Below are positions 24,611-36,600 of a DNA stretch of 64,000 nt, in pieces (the stretch's first letter is position 1; each line of letters begins with the position of its first letter). This DNA is from Todiramphus chloris collaris (Eukaryota; Chordata; Aves; Coraciiformes; Alcedinidae): contig JANVCC010000077.1 in assembly GCA_025345505.1 (NCBI GenBank), positions 2,388,446 through 2,452,445 on the forward strand. Reading direction: 5' to 3'. A program made the translations under genes and the position numbers. The notes beneath the pieces are model-generated. The model saw only the letters and a program-made list of their open reading frames with translations. It did not search any database and was not told the DNA's origin.

Positions 24611-27600
24611 GTAACCCACCACCTTCAGAAAGGCTACACCACCACATCCAGCTCCTGCAGCAGATTTTTCCAGAGCCATGAATAACTGGTTACAGTGAAG
24701 GCATGCGAACAGATGGCTTTCTGTCCCACAGGGCATGGGGAGCCCTAGGAGCCAACGGAGACTCTCTATTAGTCATTACCAATTGTGGGGTTGTGTTTTC
24801 TGTGGTCAGCCAACAGGGTGCAACAGTCAAACTCACAAGTAATTTCCTTTACATTCACAGGACTTAATCTTAAAGCAAACATATTTTGTGTCCAAGCTTT
24901 CTTTAGAAAAACATGAATAAGCTTTCAAATGGGCCTCACAGTAATCTTGTCCAAAGATTACAAATTACTTCCTAGTGGTTTAAAAAAGTTACAGACTTAC
25001 AGACCCCCAACACCAACTGATAGGAAATGGCCTTCACAGGCAGCAGAGAATAACCAATATTTACTTCCTGCACAGACTGTCAAAATTTGCTCCTAATTCT
25101 GATGTCTGTACAGAATGTGGTATCAGTTGCTTAATGGGAAATCCTCAAAACCACACAGAATCAGGAAAGAGACTTTCTGGATTAGGAGCACTTCTAGCAG
25201 AGTATCAAACAACACACCAGGTGCTATTGTCAAAATTATACAGGAATCCCACCCATACGTAAGTCAAAAATACATCTGCCACCTCTGAGGCAATTTCAAT
25301 TACCTCAGGACAGAACAGAGCAACAATGGACAAGAGCTTGAAGCAAGGAACAAAGGCCATACTATATCCAGGAGAAATCAGTGGATAAAGCATTTGAACA
25401 GCAACATAAGTTCCGTCTGAAGCACAGCTGAGTCACCAGATTAAAAATGCTGCCTTTTACAAACAGCTTTTATGGGATCCTTCTGCACCACAATATACCG
25501 GCTAAAGGAAAGGAGTTACCTTGGTTTGCCAGTGCCCAGCACAATGTGCAGAGCAGCACCACTTTGGAGCACTCAGATAACCATCTCGCAAATTGCCATT
25601 TCCATATCCTGGCTGCTCCTTGAAGCTCTGCCGTCCAAATACAACTTCTGTCCGGTTGTATTTATTAGCTAGATCTGGCAAGATTGTAGCCCAGATGGTA
25701 TGTTATCACAAATACTGATGCAAGCCAAACTGAACACTGCTCTCCCCCTGACACTGCTTCATTGCTTTTCTCCTGAGCTCCATTCAAATTGTGTTTCTGC
25801 AGTGACCTCAAAAGTTGAGCCTCAAAGAGCTGCCTGCACAAGGCTGCAGGAAATGACAGCTTCGGAAATGAGTACCAGAGCAATGATAGCAGGCTGTGAG
25901 AGCAGCCAGTGCATTAGCAGGCTGCCAATTAACTACACTGAATTGAATAAGGACATAACATGAGCAAGTAGTATTCTGGACACTCCTCTGAAGAGATTGC
26001 AAACCCAATTCAATATTTTTCTGAAGACTTTTTCAAGGCTTCTCTAAAATTTAGAAGTTTAGTCTTGTTCCTACATTTTGTTCATCAGGAAGCTAAGCCA
26101 GTTCTATTTCAAACAGATTATGGAAAACTGAAAGAAGAGGGGAAAAAAATGGGGGAAAATATTTGCCTTTTACCTTTATCCATCACAACGACTCAGGCAG
26201 TGAGAACAGCCCGTGCATTTGGAAACAGAAGGGGACATTCATCTTTAGGAAAGGGGAAACTGAGCTCATCCACATAGATTTCAAAAAAGCAAACTGGACT
26301 TACTGAGGTATCTGGTTCCATTGGTGCATCAGCAGCATAAGAAAAGGTGAATATAGGGAAGTTACTCAGGAAAAAACCTCTGGTAATGTGGGGTTTTTTC
26401 CTACTGAAAAAGGAAAAAAGCAGCAGCACTGCTCTTACGTTGCAGAAAATACTCTGCCCACAGGCAAGTAACTAAGCACTTGACTCTAATTATTTTGGCT
26501 TAGCCTCTGGATAAGAAGGCTATCTACTTCGCTGAAGCATCTTCGCAGCTTTTTTCCTATATGGGATTAGAATGTGATTTTCCTGCAGCTTCTATGGTTG
26601 TCTCACTTGCGATGCTGACTTTAAATACTAATATTTAGCTTTTGGTGCTCCTTACAGACTGGAAAGGTAGCCTTGACTGAGAGCTGAGAACTCTTCTGCC
26701 TCAAAAGACTAGAAATACCTCACTCAGTCTTGCCCTATGGGACCATGAATGGCAACACTCCTACTAACATCTTCTTCATAGAGAAAGGCTGAGTTGCCAG
26801 CAGCCTCAGATACCAGTCTGTCTCCAGAAAGGCACCATTAAGTGTTCAATAAGTCAAAGCCCCAATATTTAAACATTTTCATTTCCTGACTCTTTTCTGT
26901 CTCTTCAGCCTTAATCAAATAAAGCCAGAGCAGGCACTAAGCACAGATTCACTGGCAATAATCAGTGAAGCTGATCATCTGATGCTAAATAAAGATTACC
27001 AAGGCAAATTAATGATGTGAAATACAGAAAGGCTGTCAATCGCCATGCATTTCACAGGGCTAAGACAAGACACATAGATCACCGTGAGGCTTATTCCTTT
27101 CCATTAGGAATAAATCAACCATGAAACAAGGGCAAGAGTAATGCTGTCCTTGGGTGAAAAGCTGAGATTCGCAGACCCTCCGTTACAAACACATATGCAT
27201 TATACAATACAGCACCATTTAAAATAAATAAGCAGCAGAGTAAGGGATTACCTAAGCCTGTTAGACAGATGATATAGAGGCATAGTGTTTATCTTTTCAA
27301 CAGGGAGTCACTTAAGCTTACCCTATGAGTGCACACAAGATTAAACCCTGCCCTCTCCCCACAAGGCTACCAAAAGAGGACATGCTGGACTGCCTGTAAC
27401 TACCCCCGGTCAGACTCTGCTGCTTCCTACGTATCTCCTCCTATTCCCCAATCACTCTGATGCTAACATCAAAGAAAACCTTGAGTTCAGGCATTTTGCA
27501 CTCGTGGCAGATTGACGGCCTCTTCCCACCTCCCCCTGCCTTTTTCTCCTTTCCTCAAAATGTACTGATTTTCCCCTTCTTATATTGGGAAACCTCAGTG

Positions 27601-30600
27601 CTGGAGCCCAGAGGCTGCATGTTCACAAGCTGAGCAGGTCCTGCTGCTGGGGAGCTGGATTAGCTTTGGGGAGTTCTCTAAGAGAATGGAGAACCAGACC
27701 AATTCTTCTTGTGGGAGGAGTTTTTCCCAGTTCCCAAGTCTTATGTTACTTCCGTTCCCCTCTTCTACCACCCAAATTTGAACAGTGTTTCCTTTGTCTG
27801 TCCCTTATGTTGGCTTCCATTCTCTGGAGACAAGGCCTAAATGTCTAGCACAACAGGACCCTGATCTCATCTGGGCCTGAGGCACTGCCATAAAAAACAG
27901 AGATCACAGACACATGGCTCTTGCAATACAAACCAGCCTTTAGCTAGGTCTAGTTAGCTGACATACTAGTTACGATGGTGGAACGCTCCAGTTTAACAAA
28001 AGCTTACATGGCCTGTAACTTTACTCTAAAACATCTCATTTAGTGAATGTGTGCACATTTGGAATGGTAAGTTGGAGTTCTCTGCAATACTAATGTGAAG
28101 TATACACAACAGCGCACCTCCAGCAAGAGCAACTGGACAGCTAGCACATTTTAAGATGACTAATGAATTGACACTTCCTCTTCATGCTTCCTTCCCAAGG
28201 GCTGTGGGCAAGGATTATTGAGCAGAAAGAATCCAACCTGGGTAGAAAGAAAGGTACACACTCCTACAGCTAAGTCCTTTCTGGGGAAGATAACTTCCCA
28301 TTGCATTTCAGAGAGATCTATCCATCCCTTGTTTGCATGGGTTCTTCAACACACAATTCACATTCTCAGACCACAGCTCAGAAAGCCATCATGCAATACA
28401 GCCTGCAGAAGGCAACTAAGATCACACATTTTTGGGAAGGACAAATATCACTTCCAAATCCCCTTCTACCTTACGCAGAAACCCTCAACACCAGGCCTAC
28501 TGGGAGCCACCTTCAAGGCACACCAGTCCCTTGATGCATTTCTTGGTCAGCCTTCTGGCTAGTAACTGACACCTCCTGAAGGTTCAAAACTGCTTCCCGA
28601 TGTTCCTCAATGCCATGGTAAGATGTAGCACAGCTCTTCTGGCTTATGAGCCATCTTCTCAGAGATCATGTTTTCCCCCACTAACCTATTTGTCACCAGC
28701 TGCTAATGTAAGGCAGTGAGTGGGGCTGCCTGGTACCAATACACAGTGTGGGCTGGGACCCCAAAACAAGTTTTTTGATGTGCTTATTTTGGAAATGGCC
28801 ACACACTATACCTGCAGTAGTTCATGTTAATTACTAGTTAGTATTAATTACACACTATTAATTTGTTAGTTTTATTTCTAAAGGAAAAAGTCTTCCCAAT
28901 CTGCTCTGTTAATGAATAAGTTCATCTGGATGCCAAACAGTAATTGGCATTGGTTTAATAAAACTTGAAGTCAGCTTTACATGGTGCTAAAATTAAGGGC
29001 TTAATTCTCTGTCCTACAGAAGGTTAGATTTGTTGGTCATCTGCTAGCATGTACTATCTTAACTCTAAGTTATGCCACTACTTGCTAGACCATGCGTGAA
29101 GCTGCAGAAAAATGAATATTTGAAGGAGATTCAACATCTGGTCCTCCCTCTTGCATCTCACAGGTCATTAGTGCTATATCACCTGGCTCACCAATGCTGT
29201 GCCTAATAACCCTAACCAGACTATTCATCCTGAGGAACATGGCTTTTTTCCATAGCTGAAGTTACAGTATGGAGGCTATTCCAGAAACACAGGCACGAGC
29301 TACCAGTATCTGAGGAATTATCATACCGACATCTAACCTGCTTTCCTAGATACTTGTTGAAGATTTAGGTGATAGGAAGGTGGAAAGATTCAACGTTGCA
29401 GTATCTGTTGAGTTACGATTTTAATTTGATTTTGTTGTTTTTCCAATTTTCTCCTGCAGTTACCTTGGCAACATCTTACAGGAGTCCCAGAAATACTCAA
29501 GGATGATCACAAACAAAATCTCAGATACTTTCATCAGCCTATCACATCAGCAAGTGAGATCAGGGTAACCAAGCCAAAGCCTTGAGCATCACAACCACTG
29601 GAATTTCTGACTACAGTTTGACTTTATGACCTGTTTTCTAGTTTGAGCAAAACACAAATATGTATTTTCATATGATCCTAAAGCCTAAGAATATCTAACC
29701 CTTTGAGAGGATGTGATCTGCTTCTATGTGGATGCAACAAATGAAGTGATGGAGAGGACCTCAAGAGCACCTTCCTGTTGCAAGAAGCAAGTAGTACATT
29801 TTGCTCACATTTGTTTCTTAAGTCCTAGTTATCTAAGGAGAAGATAATACTCATTACAGTAACCTTAGAGATCAGTATGACATTTGACACATTTGCTGAT
29901 GTGTCTTAAAGATGTTAGCATGGCAATGACTTGCTTCCAGAAACTGTCTCTCCCCCTGCTCCTTCCCTCAGCAGATGCAGAAACCTTACACCCACACATC
30001 TTCCTTCTTGTTGGTATCTCTTTTCCAGAGGAAATAGGATGGGCAAAACCATTAACCAGTTGACTCAATTTTCTTAACAATTCTGCCTCCCCATCAGCGG
30101 GACAGCCCCCTTCAACATGGGAGTCAGAGAAAACTCAATCTATCTTCAAGCAGAGGCTGTCTCTTCATTTCTGGCCTGTCTTTTGTCCACAGGTAGCTCT
30201 GTTGCTTGCCAAGCACTGCTTCCCCGCACCACGAAGGAATGGAGTTACTCATCTTTCATGCCATTTCCACCTCTATTTTCACAACTGTAAAAAGATTCAC
30301 TGCAGTTTACTTACAAAAATAAGATGCTGCTTTTTTTTTAATCTGCATTATCCAAGTAGGTTAGAGCCTCCTATTCAGTAAAGGTATTTAGCAGGAAAAC
30401 AGTGAAATGCCTCCAGAACACCTGTTCTAGTCAAGTTTAGGCTTAAGCACTTTGGCTCAGCTGAGAAGAGCCAAGGAGTGAGCAACATCTTTAAGATATA
30501 AAAAAACCTCATCTGTGGGGAGCCACTTGCTACTTTGCTGAGGGCAATGCCTGTACAGCAATGCCATTAGGCCTTTAACTGATCACAGCTTTGCACTGTC

Positions 30601-33600
30601 ACTTCCAGCCTTGCTCATTTTTTCCCTTCAGCTATGTCTCAAGCCTTTGGATAAGCCTATGCTTATCTATTTGCAGCTCAGTTTTCAAATCCTGAGCCAG
30701 ACCCAACAAAACAGAGCAGCTTCTCCAGATGAGGTTCTAGAAACCAGCTACAAGGTTTCAATACAGCAATGCAAGAACACTGCATTTGCTTCCTTTCAAA
30801 GCCAAACAAGGGTGTGCAAGGGACACAGGTATGCATACCAAGTAAGAGATTAAACTTTTGTGACTGAGGAGGAAGTTATAAAACCCACTTCCAGCACAAA
30901 TATATAAAGAAATTTGAAATATAGCTCACCTACCTACCCCAAACATTGGGCTAGGGTCAGGGACTGGTTTCAGGCTGGAGTTCAGGGGGTTTCTCATCTG
31001 CTGCTTAAAGCCACTACTCCTTTGATGTAAAGTTGGTAATCCTATCTAGTTGCAGAGTTATCAAGCAGCAACAAAAGTCAAGAATAAAGGGTACAGACAG
31101 CTATGCTTTCAAGCACTGCCAACATACCTTAGCGCGTACGTCTCATAGCTGCACAGTTAAGTTCTGCCCCAGGTCTTCAGACTATTTTTGGTCTTCACTT
31201 CTGAGAAGCATTGTTAGGGCAGACTTCAGTGATTTTTATGTATTTATTTTTATAACAGAATTAAATATGCAGAAGCCTGAGTAGAAAGGGACCCCAGATC
31301 ATTGTTTCTATGCCTGTAGCTCTACCATTTAAAACAAGATCAGTAGAAAGTCCTACTTTGCAAGCAAGATGCCTGTCTTTAACCAGAGCCAGAAGTCTCA
31401 GGAGCAAGATATTTCATTCATATATAGCAAAAGACTTCTTACGACAGAGCTGAGGTATTGATTAAAAAAACACCAAAAAGAAAAGCAGCTGACGCACCCC
31501 CTGCCCGCTCAAGCAAGCTGTAAGTTTGAAGAAAAAGAACAAAATGAACTTTGGTTTGACTCTGTGCTCAGAATTACTCTGCAACAAAGATTCCCTGCTG
31601 CCAACACACACTCCAGCTCTGAAAGCAGGGATTATAGTGTCCAAGCCAAACACACACGTGGCTGGAGAGGCTCGCAGCAGATTAGACAGCTCTTCTTTGT
31701 ACCGATACATGAAATACATCTGGGGCACCCTGGCTATATTAAGGGCACATTCCTTGGCCGAGACGATGCTTGTTGAGCACTGCTGCGGGCAACAGTGACG
31801 CTCATTTCTGGAGTACTGATACAGCACTTCCAGCAGCTCCCCAAACTGGCAGATGGAGATCCCTGGGAATGTAACTTGTGAAACACCCCTGAAGGGTTGA
31901 TATTCTCACTCAGATTACCTAAACCCCAACGTGGAAAACATGCCCAAAGCATCCTTATTCTAAATGACAATGAAATGCTCAATAAGAGGCTGGATTTACA
32001 GAAAGCCAGCTGCAAGGAAAGACAGCTCCTGGGCATCAGAGTCACAAGCATCTTGAGGAATCTACTCAATCTACACATACAACTGTATGTCCAAGTCCAG
32101 CTCCTACCTCAAAGACCAAAACATGTTGTGCATCTGAAATTAAGCTGTTGCCACTCCAGACACAGTACCTCCCTAGAGAGTCTGTATGCTCCAGAGACAC
32201 AGGGCTGCAAATAGCCCCATTTCTCAAGGGGTTTTTTGGTGGCTTAAAATGTCTTTTTAAAAGTTGATGTGGTTTTTTTTTGGTTGTTTTTTTATAAAGG
32301 GAACAGAAATATTAGAAACTGCCATTACAAAGATGATATCATCTAATGAAAAAAGAAAAAAATAATATGGAGCTCCCTTATTATCCATTTCATTAAATAT
32401 CAGCACTCTTTTAGCCACTTTATAACTGGCTCATCAAGAAAATAAGAAATTTTCTATTGAATCATAGTTTAAGGGCCAAAACTAAATCAAGACTCCATGC
32501 TGTCTTATGGGTTTATAAGTCTTGTCTTTTTCATGGATTTATCAGTAAAACTTTCAACTGTGTAAGATGAATGTCTATTTTAACATTAGTAAGTACTAGT
32601 AACATCACTGCTTATGTAAATCAGAGGTTATTTGATGGGGCAACAGAAGGTATAAGAGAGCAGTGAGCCATGCAGCACAGCCTAGGATAACAAGAACTCC
32701 AGCACCTTCCAGTCCTCCTTGTGCTACTCTTGCCACAAGGCAGTTGCCACTTGGCAGTTGTTTCAAGTTTAAGTCAGAAGATTTGACGGATTTCCAATTT
32801 GTAGATATCCCCATGCCAGTATGTGGGAGAAAAAAAAAAATTCTGAAGAATTTTAATTTTACCAGGATGCATACCAGGCTTAATTCCTTATTCTCTGTGA
32901 CTATTGTCTACGAGTTCATTTGACAATTTTCGGCTCTTCAGATTTACAGCCATTCCTAGCAAAGTATTTCATCCACAAATAAATGCAACCATCCTTTTTC
33001 TGAAGGCAAGGGGAAAATATATAGAAAGCACACAGATGTTTGGCAAGTACATCAAAGCCAGGCTAGTCAGTACAAAAACCCTCCCCAAAACCCCTGACGT
33101 TCTCAGTGTTTTAACAATACAATCACATTTTAAATATGAACAGACGGGGATTCCAAATGGGTACATAAGATCTACAATAATAAATTAATTGGAAGTACAC
33201 AGAAACCTGGACTACAAAAGGCTGTACACTGTATCAAGCATCTTCAGTGCCACTTCATTCTATGAGGGCAGTCACACCGAGCCGAGCAAATCTTTGTTTT
33301 GCGTATTGATATGAAATTAGACGAGGTATCATTAGATTAGCGGTATCAAATCCTGGTCAGTAGGTATCAATTTACTGTCTTTGGCAAAGTTGTGCTTGTG
33401 TTCTCTGTGCAGTTGGAGAATATGGTATTTGGCTCTTCAAACCCTGCATTTCACTGCTGACCCATGTACATTCACTTAGGTGCTCCTGGATCTTTGGAAA
33501 GCAGAGAGCACTTTCCCCTCCGGCAATATTTCATAACTTCAGCATGTAGTACCTTTTCCAAAGGAGGACAGATGTGCAGGAGTAGTTTCAGTCTTCCAAG

Positions 33601-36600
33601 AAGTTTTCCATTAGGATCTTTTTCTCTGGCTGTGTCATCCAACAACATAACCACAGTCCCTGCAAGGCTGGAGACAGGATGTTGCTGCTTGAGCAATACA
33701 TGCTGCAAGCAGACCATCCAGATGAGGTACTGCTCCTGCACTCCCAGGTTCAGAGATGCCCCTGTGAGGAGGCCTGCCAGCACACGGCTACTCACCCTTT
33801 TCCACCAGGCTTTGAAAAAGGGCATCATGGAAGAATAGCTTGAGCCCTGCGTGTCTTACAAAGGAGATTTCAGCCAGAAGCCATTATGTCAATCATTCAG
33901 GTTTTTGAGGGATAGAGAGGTATCATGTGGGATGGGTGGGGGGGAAATGGCTCTTAGTTTGTTTTGAGAATACTCTATGTCTTAGTTACAGGAAAGAAGC
34001 CAGCAATAATTCCTATCCTACTCACAGCTCAGGGTTGTTTTTATAGTTTTGCAGGCTTTGAAGAGGAGAGGGAGGAAGAGGAAAATCCTGAGCTGCAAGA
34101 ATTTCACTCTTACTATGCCAAAGCCATCAGTAGAAATGCCCGGATTTTCCACGATGGCTTGGATACATGCCACAGTAAAAGAAGCCACTTCATAGTAAGC
34201 TCCCATCCATGAGTAGACATGCTTTAGATCACTCAGACTCAGGAGAAGGGGCTACTTCCCTTCGCTATAAGGAGACCTGATCTGTACATGAACTGCCCCT
34301 GCCCAAACAGCCATCAGGCTGTTCCATCAGCCTCAGAAACTAAAGATACTGTCTTTAGTTTCCCAGGCTGTCATAATCCAGAGGAAGGCATCAAATGCAT
34401 GATGTTTTTCAAGGTGGATTACTATGATCTAAAGAAGTAGAAACCTTGCAAAAAGCAGAAGGGAGAAGGAATTGATGGGAAAGGGGATGATTACATCACT
34501 AAAACTCCCAGGGTAAGTCAGGTTTTCAGGAGGAAGTTTGCGGCTGGAAGCAGAAGAGAGAGCCACAAATTAACTTTTTGGTATCTCCATGCTCCTTAGA
34601 AAACATTATTAGTTTCTGCACATTCCTATTTGGACACAGTACTTTTTGCTTACTCTTCATATTTTTTGCCTAGAGACCCTAACGCTGCTGTCATATGATT
34701 AAGAAGTCACTCACTATTTCAGCAGAAACTTGATGCTCTACTGTCTTTGGCTTTAGCTGCTGTACAAAGAGCATTTGGGATCTTGTGGCATCTGACAGCC
34801 TTCCTCTCTTCCAAGACTGACATTAAACAAAAGCCTCCTATCCAAAACAAAAGTGCTTGACGTAACACAACCTGCATTCCTCCTATTTTGGGAAAGTCTG
34901 GATTGGAAACTTAATTTCTCATCTTGAACCCATGTGTAGCTGTTTAAGCATAGTTCAGGAGCCACATGACATTTACAGCTTATTCCTCTGAATGCCATAG
35001 AAAACTAATAGAGTGAGAATCATCAGCAAAATGTACTACAAACTGCAATGCAGAATAAACTGGTGCAAACACTGATTGTATTCATAACCACTGCTGCCCA
35101 CCAAGGACCTTCAGCTACACAGAAGAGATGTGATGTTGGGAAAAGGCAATATAATGACAAGTTGAGAGCTTGAAAACTCCAATTATATAAAGGGAGGCTG
35201 GGCACTGGGTTCCCACTTCACCTCAAGCCTACTCCTCATTTCCATGAGAAACTGCACTTCGATTTTTCCAGAGCCTCTGACACCTATTCAGAAACCAGTC
35301 TTGAGCAGAAATGTCACGTTTCCACTGCTGCCAGTTCTTCAGCCCCTACTTGGTCACACCATAAAGTCCTCTACCGCCTTGATTCCCTTCTAGCCTTCGA
35401 ATGGTAATCTCTGAACACTTTTGGGCAAAATTCCACCTACAAGATACTACTGGCTTTGAAACAAAGGAGGGCAGAAACATCCAAATACAAATTGAAAGCA
35501 CTTGGTTGAAAGACTCCAATAGTGTCTCAACAGCTCTTGACTAGTCAACACCTTATATTTTTAAAATGTACTTCTACCATGGTTCTTGGACCACTTAAAT
35601 CAACATCATCAAATTCCACTATAGCTTTAGACTTCACAATGTGACTTCAGTTCTCCAAGCACAGAATAAGAGTCTTGTGAGAAGGTTTCACTTCTGCCAG
35701 CATCCCCTTCCAAGTTCTCCAGCCCTGGACAGCTGAGAAACAAAACAGGATAGCTGCGTAACAGCGGTCAGCCTCCTACGCACTCAGGAGCTTCCTGGCT
35801 ACCACTGTGTTATGAATTTCATGAATTTCATAAACTGTCAAATGGACCTAGGGCCAACTGTGTGCCCACTGGTTTTGAACTGCACATCTTGGGGCCACAC
35901 ATGCCATGCCAATGCAAGATCCTGCCACAAGCATGTGACAGCAGGCACAGCTCTGCCATTTCAGGGAAGGTTATGAAGCTGTACACATCCAGCAAAACAG
36001 AGACCTGATGTGGCTGAGACAGAAAAGTGCCCACAAATATCAAGCCCAATTGGGCACAGAGTTCTAAGATCTAGAACGATCAGGAACTATTCACTGACTT
36101 GAGCAAAGCTGTTATTCATACCCCTTCACTGGCAAAACTGTAGTAAGTCCAGCCAATCACTGCCTCAGCATTGGCATCCCTGAGTGTAAACTGGCAAAAG
36201 AGCAGAGAAAGATGGATGGAAAACATGAGTAATTATGCAACTCCATACTAGAAGTTAGCACAGACACTAAAGAGCACAGGAGGCTAAAAATAAGTGATAG
36301 AGAAAGGGGTGCATGACAGAGGGGTACATTTGAGTTGCAGACATCAAGAAGATGACAATTTTAACATTCCTTTGCCTTTCAGGTCACAAGGCACCTCCTG
36401 TAACTAATGCACCTGGAACATCTTCAAAGCTGTTGGCCACATACTGCTCACAAACATCATGGAATTAACAGTATGGCCTGTGGGATGAATCACTCCTAGA
36501 TCTTTCTTTTTTTCTCCCACATTAAAATCTCAGAATGAAGAAAACATTGGCTTGCTCGTAACAGATTGTGTCTCTCTACTGCCCAAAAACATGCAAAGGG

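Noticed and set aside
33464..33838. Plus-strand 124-codon open frame
   Set aside because: It overlaps the minus-strand segment with better codon use and plausible splice sites. The plus-strand protein is Ser/Arg/Cys-rich without helix or motif structure, typical of an antisense shadow.
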